Below are positions 24,372 to 35,146 of a stretch of 64,000 nt of DNA, in pieces (position 1 is the stretch's first letter; each line of letters opens with the position of its first letter). The notes beneath the pieces were generated by a model. That model did no database searches and was not told the DNA's origin. It saw only the letters and a list, made by a program, of their open reading frames with translations. Origin of the DNA: Ochotona curzoniae. Taxonomy: Eukaryota > Chordata > Mammalia > Lagomorpha > Ochotonidae. The DNA lies in contig NW_024466599.1 in NCBI RefSeq assembly GCF_017591425.1, positions 58,479,501-58,543,500 of the forward strand, written 5' to 3'. A program made the position numbers and the translations under genes.

Positions 24372-24500
24372 GCAAGGGGTCTTTAAAAAGTTCAAGGGAA
24401 ATGCATGTTATAAAAATGTATACATTAATTTAAATTTTGCATTAAAATAACTTATATTTTGACCGTGCAGTTTTTCCCAAACTTTTAAGAGTTCCCTTGC
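24372..24500. mobile_element. MITE-like inverted-repeat DNA transposon (best copy)
   Basis: A 129-bp element whose left end 'gcaaggggtctttaaaaag' and the complement of its right end 'gcaagggaactcttaaaag' form terminal inverted repeats of about 28 bp. The centre is AT-rich and has no coding capacity. It is the clearest of five related copies in the window. Resemblance is to non-autonomous mariner-like elements of mammals; this is by pattern, not by search. Confidence 0.7.
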
Positions 24501-26352
24501 ATACACATACACACATTTGACCTAAACAAATCCATACTTTCTCATTTTCCTGGAACCAAGGGAACCTCTTAGGCTGCCAGTGCAACATTCTCTTCAACGC
24601 ATTATTTTTATCTCAGGAGAATGTGGGACATTCAATTCAGAGATGAACAAAATCTGAGTTCGGGTAGGCAGGGAGAGAAATATTAAGTCTTAAAAAAAGG
24701 CACAGGATTTTGACAAATTTTCTCTTTGAAACAAGTTAGTCACTTAACTCCTGAGAGAATTCATTATAGGCAAGACTCAGAGATCAACTGAAAGAAGTCA
24801 GCATTATAAAATATAAATATGGGAGTGAAGCCCAGCAATTATACTTCATTTAGCTCAATCTGCATGTTTTTTCTCTTTCTTTGGGAAAAAACCAAGCAAG
24901 AACAATAGTCAACCCTCAGAAGAGAGCCTCAGCCTTACTGAATCACAGGGTGACCAGTGGATATTTGCTTTCAGTATATACAAAGTGGAGAATCTAACAC
25001 TCTTACTTCTTAATCCTGGAGTTCATTGGGTAATGCAAAGTAATACTGCAGCAGGAATTATTTCAAAGCAGCAGCACAAATTTAAGACACATGTAAATTT
25101 TATGTTAGTATGAAAGAATGGGGAAATGAGTGTACTTAAATGCAGAGCAGTGGAAAGAAAATGAACTTGTAACTCAACCGATCCCGTGGAGGCATGTGGA
25201 GAAGGGATTGATGGGACTCCCACTACATGTCAGGGGCAGTTCATGGCGTAGGTACATGCAGGACAACTCAGGAAGTTTGGGCCCATTACGTCCAGTTTCA
25301 ACATGAAGGACAAAAATAGAGGACCATGAAGGTTGTTTAATTGGACCCATTATTCAGTTTTGTCTGTTACCTCAGAGATACAGCGATTCTGCCAATGATT
25401 CATTGGTGTGATCTTGTCAAATCAATTAACTCCCTTGAAAAATCCAAGTGATTACACAAACATGGTAATTTGAGAACATCTTTCATATTCTTCACTAAAT
25501 CCATAACCACTCCAATGTTTACCTAATACTTTTCGAAATTTAGTATGAGAAACCCATTACTTCTGTTAATGTGAAATCAGTATTTTTCAAACACATCAAA
25601 ATAACTTCCTTTTCAGTGCATTTCAAAATGCTCAGATAAAACAATAAAAGGTATCACCTTGGGTATCTCCTAAGTTTAACATTTTGAAAACTTTAGGTCA
25701 GATGTTCACTAGCTAAGTTCAGCTCCAGAAATCTACATTTATAACGGATCAAAGGGCCTGAACAGCACAGACTACCCATACCAGCTCCCTAACATCCTGG
25801 TTTCTTTCTTACTTTATTTCAAATATGGTATCTTCTCTTTCTTATTTTTCTGCAATCTTTCTAGAACTTCCTTAACTTTTAGCCATCTTCAATGCAAATT
25901 TCAGCTAGAAATTTTTGGAAAACTATTGTGGGCAGAAGCATGTGTAGGTATTATCAGGGTATATAAAATGAATAAAGAATAAGATATATGAGTTAAGACT
26001 CAAGATAGTAGAAGCAGCTCAAGAAAAATATTTATAAAGAAACAAAGTTGAAGAGAGATATTCAAGGTTTGGCTCCTAGAAATTTAAGACACCATAGAAG
26101 ACCCCAAACTTAAAGCCTGCATACAAATGGCCAAGGATTTGAATAGATTCAACAGATATTGAGGGAGGAGTTAGACTGGGTAATAGGCAGTTAGGATATT
26201 CTGGGTCCCCAAGTAATCATTTTTTTCTCAAATATAAAAAGATATTTTCCCCACCATATCTTGGATTCACCAGAGCATGTCTCGTCCAAGAGACAAGGGT
26301 GACATTAGCATATCAATTCCCTACCTGAAGTATCAACCATTATCTCCGCCAT
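24501..26352. other. Unique non-coding DNA
   Basis: No gene or confident repeat. AT-rich single-copy sequence leads into the LTR. The LTR's left border is uncertain and could lie as far left as about 26279. Confidence 0.45.
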
Positions 26353-26857
26353 TGTGTGGGAGGGCTTCAGGCTGGTCCCCTTAGCATTGAAAGGGGACTG
26401 GAGAAAGTAGTACTCATATTCCCAAGGCCAGGAATGTCCAATGCCTGACACCTGTCTGGTCTTTTGCCCCAAAGCCAGAAAACGGGGGGTGGGGGAGGTG
26501 GGGGGGGTGGGGTGGGGGTGGGGACCAGGAATTTCCTTTTGTCCTTGGAGACCGCCTTTGAAGTAAACCTTTAAAAGGTGCTTTCCCGACCATTAATACG
26601 GGCTTTTCTCCTTGCTTTTCCTCCTGCCACTATGGCAGAGGACTAGGGCCATTTTACTTTTCCTCCTGCCACTATGGCAGGGGGCAAGGGTTTTTTCTAA
26701 CTCAAAGTCCGCTCCCATCACTAGGATGGGAGTCTTCTTTCTCAATTTTTCTAATAAATCTTGCTTTAAAACTAAACTGTGTCTGCACAAAAATTCTTCT
26801 TTCCTGTGAAATAATAATTGAGGTTGCTGCTGTATTCGGGGTCAAAACCCTACAACA
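26353..26857 (+). mobile_element. ERV1-type solo LTR, sense
   Basis: A solitary retroviral LTR on the plus strand, with no internal retroviral sequence on either side. A poly-A signal AATAAA (near 26752) is followed by a 'cttgctttaaaactaaactgtgtctg' R/U5-like stretch and a U5 end 'ccctacaaca' at 26857. The candidate start is tgtgtggg at 26353, giving TG...CA ends and about 505 bp. The U3 contains a G-tract array (26484-26525) and a duplicated segment around 'ctcctgccactatggcag' (about 26620-26638 and 26662-26680). I could not find a convincing TSD, so the left edge is tentative. Confidence 0.65.
26484..26525 (+). repeat. G-tract array in LTR U3
   Basis: About 42 bases with at least six runs of four to eight G's separated by T, A or GT. 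The plus strand meets the usual pattern for an intramolecular G-quadruplex. Confidence 0.9.
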
Positions 26858-27328
26858 GTATGTTTGTCTTGGCATGAAAAATCACACAGAAAAAAGAATA
26901 ATGAGACACCTCTCCTATTAACCTCAGTTTCCAACACTTTCTATAATTTTATCCCAGGCCTGTTTTTCTTATTGATACATGCTACCTTTCTTTATTGTTT
27001 CTATATCCAGTGTACATTCTCTGATGTAGTTCAACTGTCTTTTTCTGATTTCTATCTTTAAGTTATCAAAAGAAGTAGGAAAGTAAGAAGCAAAACTGCA
27101 AACTGTCTTTTGGTGGGAGATCTGGGACTGGAATACTACAAGCCTAGGTTATCAATGCAGCTACTTATTAAGTCCAACAATGATACTTGCAGAATCCTTA
27201 TTATTATACTACACCATGAAAGAGACAATAAATCAAGCTTTGCAAGAAATTTCAGTGGAGGAGGCAAAGAAAAAAAGCTGAGGAGGGAGGGTTCAGAAGT
27301 GTAGGAGATGGGGAAGGAAACACACATT
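26858..27328. other. Unique non-coding DNA
   Basis: No gene is recognised; AT-rich sequence between the LTR and the CSINE. Confidence 0.5.
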
Positions 27329-27686
27329 AAAACCACACAAGGGGGGCCCGTCGGGTTGGCGCAGTGGTTAAGGTCCTCGCCTTGCACGCCCGGGATCCCA
27401 TATGGGTGCCAGTTCTATCCCTGCAGCCCCGCTTCCCTTCTAGCTCCCTGCCTGTGGCCTGGGAAAGCAGTGGAGGACAGCCCAAAGCTTTGGGACCCTG
27501 CACCCGCGTGGGAGACCCGGAAGAGGTTCCTGGCTTCGGATCGGCATATTACCGGCCTTTGCGCTCACTTGGGGAGTGAATCATCGGAAGGAAGATCTTC
27601 TTCTCTGTCTCTCCTCTCTGTATATCTGCCTTTCCAATAAAAACATAATAAAAATAAATCTTTAAAAAAAAAAACCACGCAAGGGG
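27329..27686 (+). mobile_element. Young CSINE with 16-bp TSD
   Basis: A full-length plus-strand copy: head 'gggcccgtcgggttggcgcagtggttaagg', 'ggatcccatatgggtgcc', body, and a tail with AATAAAAACATAATAAAAATAAATC and A's. The TSD is 16 bp with one mismatch, aaaaccacacaagggg / aaaaccacgcaagggg, at 27329-27344 and 27671-27686. Confidence 0.95.
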
Positions 27687-29457
27687 AAAGAAACAGCAGG
27701 TAAATGTGCCGGCAGGTATGCACTTCCATCCAGGCTCTGCAAGATAGGGAAAATGAAAACTATGTAAGGTGAAGAAGAGAGAGAAGCAGAGATCGCAGGT
27801 ACTAGCTAAAAGATTAGAAGTTAGTTTCAGAACTGTTGTGCAGTTACAAAATGGCATATCAATGCACAGCATGTTCTGAAACTCCTGGAAGAAGAGTGCT
27901 CAAAGAGCAACTGCAGGACATGACGATGAGTTGAGCTGTCCAGGTATACACATTCAGATAGCATATGATGCAATTTTATTCATTCAAAAAGACACAGCGG
28001 CCTCAGAAAGGTTGTGCAGTTTGCTTTACCTCGATGGTTAAGCAGGGAGATAGATCAGATCCCTTGCCCCCACAGTTCCAGTGTGGTGGTGGAAGCCCTT
28101 CCTACCCCTAAGAAGCCCTTCCTACCGCTGCCTTAGGGGTAGGAAGGGCTTAATATAATATGCAACAAGGAGAAGTGAATGTGTTAAAGTATTGATTGAG
28201 GAAGTGAAACTTGCAGCTCTATGCATACAGAATTGGAGAATAAATAAGTGAAAGAAGAGAAATATGTCATGGGTTATTACTCCCTAGCCTGATATTAAAG
28301 ATGACCTTCTTTGTTAAAGTGAACAACATCATTATCCCCGCTCAGAAAGAATCTGATAAGCGAAATTTAAAATAAACTTCCTTTGAAAAAGTTGTCAACT
28401 TACCACTCCTACCTACCCTACCCATTTAAGCTTCCTGCAAATGCATCATTTGCAGGCAAGTCTCCACCTGCAAGCCTTTTCATAACCTCATGATCCTGTG
28501 TGGCTTCTATTATATCACAGAATGAAGGCACTTTCAACCACCCATCATGCTAAAAGCATACAGAATATATTTCTGAACAGTTACAGGTTCATTTACTTCC
28601 TGTCTCTTTAGATCCATGCCAAAGCTTCACTTTGTGACTTTTAAAATCATAAAGAATTTCCCTTGACCAGAAATAATCAAGCTGTTTTAGAAAACATCTA
28701 ATGTCAGCAAAGGGAAGTATTTTTTTTCTCACTGTATGTTGCTTAACATCCCTTGATGGTGATCAAATTTACTGCACCTATAAAAGGCAGGACAACCCTA
28801 GAGAATGAGCCAAGAAGTTTGAATTTCTAAAGAACTAAGCATTTGCACAACAAAGATTCTAGTTAGCATCCAGCAAAGTAAGCAGAAAGGGTCTCACTTG
28901 AAAATTAAAGGCATACAGATTTAGGCATGCAGCCAAATGGGCAAGAATTAAAAATACTTTCCTAAAATAACCCCTCCACAAGGTTTAGTGATACATAAAA
29001 TACATAGTGAACAGCTCCAGTGTACAACATTCTGTAACAGATAGTAAGGTAGTCACAAATCTATCCATCAGTAAAAAGCACATAAACAAATAGGACTCAA
29101 ATTCTTTAAGAGCTCCTAAAATGGTAGCATATAGATCAATGCAAATCCTCCACTAAATAGTAAAAGACAGAAAGCTGTAATGTAGAGTGGGCTGTTTTAG
29201 ATATTATAATAGAGGCCAAAGTAACATGCTGAACTTGCAAGGAGGAACTGACTCAAGAAGGTGTTTTAAGCTTAATTATTGCACACACACACAAAAAAAT
29301 TCAAGCAAATAAGCAGCAATGATTCGGATGAACTTATTTTGACAAAAATTTTATTAAAAGAAATAGAACTGTGACCATTTCAAATGTTGACATTTTACCT
29401 ATAGGTTTATTAATGGAATAGGGATATCAAAATGTGAAGTAATTTTCCCATGAATGT
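27687..29457. other. Unique non-coding DNA
   Basis: No gene. It includes the 20-bp perfect hairpin at 28093-28151 (separate entry) and a weak antisense MIR-like core near 27990-28060. The rest is AT-rich single-copy sequence. Confidence 0.5.
28093..28151. repeat. Perfect 20-bp inverted repeat with nested direct repeat
   Basis: The arm aagcccttcctacccctaag (28093-28112) is exactly complementary to 28132-28151. The 19-bp loop itself begins with a second copy of the arm's first 14 bases, aagcccttcctacc (28113-28126). The three-fold pattern (direct plus inverted copy) is what a replication template switch leaves behind. Confidence 0.95.
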
Positions 29458-29816
29458 TGGATATTCTTTTTTTTTTTTTAAAGATTTATTTTTATTATTT
29501 TTTCATTGGAAAGGCAGATATACAGAGAGGAGAGACAGAGAGGAAGATCCTCCGTCCGATGATTCACTCCCCAAGTGAGCGCAACGGGCCGATACTATGC
29601 CGATCCGAAGCCAGGAGCCTCTTCAGGGTCTCCCTCGCGGGTGCAGGGTCCCAAAGCTTCGGGCCGTCCTCAACTGCCTTCCCAGGCCACAGGCAGGGAG
29701 CTGGAAGGGAAGCGGGGCTGCAGGGATTAGAACCGGCGCCCATATGGGATCCCGGGCGTGCAAGGGGAGGACCCTTAACCACTTGCGCCAACCCGCCGGG
29801 CCCTGGATATTCTTTT
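29458..29816 (-). mobile_element. Young CSINE with 13-bp TSD
   Basis: A full-length antisense copy (29471-29803), CpG-rich, with head complement 'cccgccgggccc'. It has an exact 13-bp TSD, tggatattctttt, at 29458-29470 and 29804-29816. It is close in sequence to the antisense copy at 33721-34055. Confidence 0.96.
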
Positions 29817-30101
29817 AACAGAAACAAAATAGTTTCAACGATTCTTTAATGTTCCACATAGTCTGAGCTTTCTCAAGTGACTAGACTGATATAGTGCCCA
29901 AAGAAAATTTTTGCTGAAATGCATTTTTTTCTTCCCTTTTTTAAAGCCTTCTGATAATTTAGAAATGATCATTTCAGAACTGAGATTAAATTCTGAATAA
30001 ATAGGAAGTCTTGGCCTGGTAGGGACCAACACGAATAATTATAAGCCAAAAACCTGATAATGTAGAAGTGGACAAAATGAGATTAAATTATAAATAAACA
30101 G

Positions 30102-30430
30102 AAGGGGTATGGTAGCCTAGCGGCTGAAGTCTTTGTCTTGCACACACCAGGATCCCATATGGGCGCCAGTTCTAATCCCAGGCAGCTCTGTTTTCCATCC
30201 AACTCCCGGCTTGTGGCCTGGGAAAGCAATCCAGGACGGCCCAAAGCTTTGGGAACCTGCACCCGTGTGGGAGACTTACAAGAGCTTCTGGATCCTGACT
30301 TCAGATCAGCTCAGCGTCAGCTGTTGTGGCAGCTTGGGGAGTGAATCATCAGATGGAAGATCTTCCTCTCTGTCTCTCCTCCTCTTTGTATATTTTACTG
30401 CCCAATAAAAAATAATAAATAAATCTTAAA
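30102..30430 (+). mobile_element. CSINE, sense (cluster copy 1)
   Basis: Head 'ggggtatggtagcctagcggctgaag', then 'ggatcccatatgggcgcc', body, and a tail AATAAAAAATAATAAATAAATC with A's. Intermediate age. It is the first of three sense copies in a row. Confidence 0.92.
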
Positions 30431-30446
30431 AAGAAAAGAAAGTCTT

Positions 30447-30785
30447 GGCCTGGCATAATGACTCAGTGACTAAGATCCTTACCTTGAACACACCAGGATT
30501 CTATATGGGCACTGGTTTGTGTCCAGCCTGCTCCAAATCTTATCTACCTTCCTGCTAGCGCCCTGGGAAAGCAGTAGAGGATAACCCAGAGACTTGAGAC
30601 CCTGCACCTGATGGGAGACTTGGAAGAGATCCCAGGTTCCAAGGCTGAGATCAGCTCAGCTCATCTCTGGTCACTGTGACCACTTTGGGAGTTTGCCAGT
30701 GGATGGGGGAATGTCTTTTTCTGTCTCCCCTTCTCTCTGTAAATCTGCTTCCCAATAAAAATAAATACTAATAATGAATAAAGAA
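30447..30785 (+). mobile_element. CSINE, sense (cluster copy 2)
   Basis: Head 'ggcctggcataatgactcagtgactaag', then 'aggattctatatgggcactgg' and a diverged body; the tail holds AATAAAAATAAATACTAAT. It is older than its left neighbour and starts within about 20 bp of it. Confidence 0.9.
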
Positions 30786-30824
30786 ACTTAATCAATCATG
30801 AAAAGCTTTTAGCCAAGGAAAGCT

Positions 30825-31095
30825 CAGCTGGCAGGTCAGTGATGCTGCTGCTTGGGATACCTGTACTTCCATCAAACCTTGTGGGTTGAAGTCCTTGCTC
30901 TGCTTTGGCATGCAGCCTGCTGCCAAGTACATCTGGAAAGCAGCAATGATGGTTCCAGTTGCTAAGTTCCTTGCATTCCTATGGGAGATCTAGAATGAGA
31001 TCTGGACTCCGAGTTTAAACTTGGTCCAGTCCCAGTTCCTGTGGGCACTTAGGGAATGTGCCAGTGGGTAAAAGCAAGTTTAAAAAGCACAGAAA
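30825..31095 (+). mobile_element. Old CSINE, sense (cluster copy 3)
   Basis: A strongly diverged member ('agctcagctggcaggtcagtgatgctgc...ggaaagcagcaatgatggttcc...atgggagatctagaatgagatctgg'). It lies directly upstream of the L1 ORF2 relic. Confidence 0.7.
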
Positions 31096-33650
31096 AACTG
31101 AGTAAGGAAGGAAGCAAGAGCGTAAGACCTAATGAATTCAATGCTGAATTCCAGGGAATACACAAAGTTTAACAGAATATCAATTATTCCCAGGTTTTTC
31201 TAGAAAGTTGAGGAGGAATAACTTTAAAGCTCATTTTACAAGGCTGGCATCTCCAAAGATAAAATCGGTATCAAACAATAAAGGAAAGAAAAGAAAATTA
31301 GAAGTCAAAATCTCTGATGAACCTGGATATAAAATCCTCTACGAAATACTAGCAAATTGAATTCAACATCACATTTAAAAAGATCATTCACTATGATGAA
31401 GCAGGATTGATCCCAGTAATTCACACATGGTTCAAGTTAAGAAAATCAATATATGTGACATATTGCATTAATAGAATGACTAAAGCCATCTGATCATTTT
31501 AATAGTTGCAGCAAAACCATTTGAAAAAAGTCCAAGACCATTTCATGATAAAGACTCTAAATAAATTAGGTATAGAATGAACACGCATTAATACGATACA
31601 GACCAAATATGATAAACAGTTTCAGAGTAAGCAGGGAAAAGTTCACAGATTTTTCTCTTAAGATCAGGAGGAAAGAAGGATGCCCTTTCACAACACTTCT
31701 ATTCAACACTGAAAGCCATTGCCAGAGTAAGTAGGCAAAAGAAATGTAAAGTACTGAAATGGAAAAAAAAATTAAGTTTTCCTTATTCATGGACTATATA
31801 CTTATCTTCTTCCTTCCTTTCTTCATTCATTCCTGCTGCCCTTTATTTTTTTCTTTCCTTCTTCCTTTCCTTCTATGTAGCTGTGTATCTACCTACTTAG
31901 TTATAGATATGTAATGCTAAATAATCTAAAAAAATTGGAAGAAGGAAGCTCAGTAAAAGTGAAAGGACACAAAATCAATATGTAAAAATTGTTAATATTT
32001 CTATAGAGTAACAACTGACTAGAGAAGAAATTGATACACCAATCCCATATGTAAGAGCTACAAGAAAATACTTGTGAACAAATTTACCCATGTAGTTAAA
32101 AATCACTACAATGAAAATTATAAAACACTCATGAAAGAACAGAAAGTGACACAAATAATTGAAAAGATGTTCCATATGCATGGATTGGGATAATAAATAA
32201 CATTAAACTATCCATAGTATCCAAAGCAATCTATAGATTCACCACAATTCTTATCATACTACCTATGAAATTCTTAGTATAAATAGAACAAGAAATCCTA
32301 AAATTAATATAGAACCACGATGAGCCCCAAATAGCAAAACATTCTTGAAAAAAAAAACACAACCAGTTGGAAGCATCATGCTACTTCAAAATCTATTAAA
32401 AACATATGATAATTAAGGTATCTTGGTATTGGCATAAAAACAGATGTACAAACCAATGGGAAAAGATACATATCCCAGACATAGATAGACATATTTGCAG
32501 TCAAATAATTTCACACAAAGAAGTTACTACATACAACTTGGAAAGGCCAGTATTGTCAATAAATGATGCTGGGAAAATGATACATCCACAAAGAGAAAAC
32601 TGACAGTAGCTTCTTCTTTCATCCAATCACACATAATTAACTCAAAATGGATAGAAAACTTAAAAAGACTTTAAAACAACTACCAGAAGAAAATATAGGA
32701 GAACATCTCCATGGCTTTGGTCTGGGCAAGTATTCCTGGGACATGGTCATCAAAGACAAATGGTGTTGCTCAATCTATAACATTTGTTATTCCAAAGGAA
32801 ACAATCAGAGTGATAAGACAACCTTTGGAATGGGAGTATTTTGAGCCATAATGTCACACCTATTAGAACAGCTATTGTCAAATCAATAAGATGAAAGGTG
32901 ATAAATATTGGTGAGAATATATTGAATACATCACGTTGGTGGGAAGGAAAATTAAAATAGTTTATTACAAAAAAAGAGAATGAGAATTTCTCAAAAAACT
33001 CAAGAAATTTTACTACCAAATGATCTAGGAATCTTATCACTGGGTATATACCAAGAGGAAATGAAATCAGTCTGTTGAAAAGAAAGATGTCTTCCATGCC
33101 TATCACAACATTGTTCACAATAGCTATAAGATGGGAATATCCTGTGTGTTCATCAAGCCTTGAATGGGTAATAAAATGCAACACACACACACACACACAC
33201 ACATACAGAGTCATACACACAAACACACAATGGAATACTATTTAGCAAGAAGAAAAGTAAAAACACTGTGTTGTGTGAAAAGATGAGTCAACTTGGGCAA
33301 TGCTCTATTAAATGAAACAAAGCAGCCACCACAAAAGGAAAAATACTGCATTACCTCACTTACGTGAAATCTATACAAGTTGAAGTCACAGAAGCAGTGA
33401 ATAAAGTGATTGGGAGTCAGGATAGTGAGAGCTGTGGAGATGCTGAGCAAAGAATATAACATTTCAATCGGGAGGAGTAAGTTCAAGTGAGTTGTGACTA
33501 TGGTTAATGCATGTTCTCATCGTAACAACTGGTAACTAGGAGAGGTGACATGAGTGGGAAGTAGCCAAATTTAGTCATTACATAATGTGAATACTGAAGT
33601 CTATCAAAATCTTGTGTCAGGTCCAGGGGGTAAGCCTTGTGAGGCCTTTC
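31096..33650 (+). mobile_element. L1 ORF2/3'UTR relic, sense
   Basis: About 2.5 kb of old L1 on the plus strand. The reverse transcriptase part of ORF2 is recognisable at 31190-31800, including a degraded version of the 'GCP..PLLFN' block near 31680-31715. It is followed by the distal ORF2 region (31980-32650) and the C-terminal/3'UTR part (32650-33650, 'ggaatactatttagcaagaag' and the region ending '...gtagccaaatttagtcattac'). Frameshifts and stops occur throughout, so no protein is made. A CT-rich insertion at 31799-31880 interrupts ORF2, and a (CA)n lies at 33180-33202. The 3' border is approximate. Confidence 0.85.
33180..33202. repeat. (CA)n microsatellite in L1 3' region
   Basis: A short AC dinucleotide run within the L1 relic, at a point where L1 3' sequence has 'gcaacacacac'-like wording. 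Confidence 0.95.
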
Positions 33651-33706
33651 CCCCTGGGCCACCATCTCAGTGCCCCATGTTTGCAAATACTAGGAGTGCT
33701 GGAAAA

Positions 33707-34069
33707 CAGGATATTGTTTATTTATTTTTTTAAAGATTTATTTTTATTATTTTTTCATTGGAAAGGCAGATATACAGAGAGGAGAGACAGAGAGGAAGAT
33801 CTTCCGTCCGATGATTCACTCCCCAAGTGAGCCGCAACGGGCCGATGCTATGCCGATCTGAAGCCAGGAGCCTCTTGCGGGTCTCCCACGCGGGTGCAGG
33901 GTCCCAAAGCCTTGGGCTGTCCTCGACTGCTTTCCCAGGCCACAGGCAGGGAGCTGGAAGGGAAGCGGGGTTGCCGGGATTAGAACCGGCGCCCATATGG
34001 GATCCCGGGCGTGCAAGGCGAGGACCTTTAACCACTTGCGCCACCGCGCCGGGCCCAGGATATTGTTTA
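33707..34069 (-). mobile_element. Young CSINE with 14-bp TSD
   Basis: A full-length antisense copy (33721-34055) with CpGs retained and head complement 'accgcgccgggccc'. It has an exact 14-bp TSD, caggatattgttta, at 33707-33720 and 34056-34069. Confidence 0.96.
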
Positions 34070-34139
34070 AATCCTGAAAAGCCAGACACTCAAGGAAAAG
34101 GGAAATGTCATTTGTTGGGAATGCCACTGCCTATTCTTC

Positions 34140-34510
34140 ACTAGCCAGTCATCAGGTGGTCAAGAAAATGACACCTTTTTAAGTGAGCAGCTCCAGAATC
34201 ATTTTCTAATTGATTAGAGATCACCAATGGGGAAGGTCTTCCCAGCTGGGCATTCAACGTATGAACTCCTGCCTAGTTGAGTAGCACAGTGAGAGGCCAT
34301 GGGACCCTTAAACACCAAGACACTTCCTGAAACCCTGGTGAATTTCTTTTCAGGAAACATTCCATCACCTGGCTGCCTCTTGGAAGATGCTTTCCTTTTC
34401 CCTGTTCTTTCTACATTCATCTGTTCAGTTCCCAAATAAACTTTTCTGTCCCAAATTGATTCTTGGCTTTTATTTCTACATTAACCTGAGGAAAGAATGC
34501 ATTGAGGTTT
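34140..34510 (+). mobile_element. Possible LTR fragment
   Basis: A poly-A signal in 'cccaaataaacttttctgtccc' (about 34431-34452) is followed by a T-rich/U5-like stretch 'ttggcttttatttctacattaacctgagg', which resembles the R/U5 part of an LTR. The upstream sequence is unplaced and no borders or TSD are visible. It could equally be unique DNA. Confidence 0.3.
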
Positions 34511-34790
34511 TGGTGCTGACAAATACTTAATAATATTATATTGTACAGATAAAATACTCACAACTTGATTTGCTACTGCAAAAAAATATTTTTAAACTGC
34601 TTACTCTGGTGATCACAGGAACAAAAGAAGTATCAGCAGGGTGCCAACCATGGGCTCTGCTACTTCCCAGGGAGCTCACTGGCAAGAAGCTGGAACCAGT
34701 AGTATTGCCAAAACTGAAATCTGGACCCTTGGAATCGGGATTTAGACATCTGAAGCAGCATCTTAATCACTGTATGAAACATCTGCCTCT

Positions 34791-35146
34791 TGAATAATTT
34801 TTAAAGATCTATTTTATTTGAAAGACAGAGTTACAGAGAGAAGGAGAGTGAGAAACAGAGAAAGACAGAGACAGAGAAATCCTCCATTCATTGGTTCATT
34901 GCCCAAACAGCTACATTGGCCAAAGCTGAATTGATCAACAGTCACGAACTTCCCCTGGATCTCCCATGTGGGTGCAGGGACCCAAGGACCTGAGCCATAG
35001 CTTGATGCTTTCTCAGACCATAAGCAGGGAGTTGGTTCCAAAATGGAGCAGCCAGGACACAGACTGTCACCATTTGAGATGCTAGCACCACAGAGGGAGG
35101 CTTAGCCTACAATGTCACGGTGCTGACCCTTTGGATAATTTTTAAA
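34791..35146 (-). mobile_element. CSINE, antisense, with 15-bp TSD
   Basis: A moderately diverged antisense copy (34806-35131) with a GA-rich 3' zone. The TSD is 15 bp with one mismatch, tgaataatttttaaa / tggataatttttaaa, at 34791-34805 and 35132-35146. Confidence 0.92.

Noticed and set aside
26353..26857. Retained ERV coding region beside the LTR
   Set aside because: Flanking sequence on both sides shows no primer-binding site, gag/pol/env-like frames or polypurine tract; only an LTR is present.
29454..29849. 131-codon plus frame, and similar 100-120-codon frames at 3913-4312, 12584-13040, 27308-27640 and 33730-34144
   Set aside because: All are translations of young CSINE copies; the same peptide strings recur at each copy because the SINE recurs, not because of a protein family.
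32750..33226. 158-codon minus-strand open frame
   Set aside because: It lies antisense to the L1 3' region, so it is a by-product of L1 composition; no domain is recognisable.
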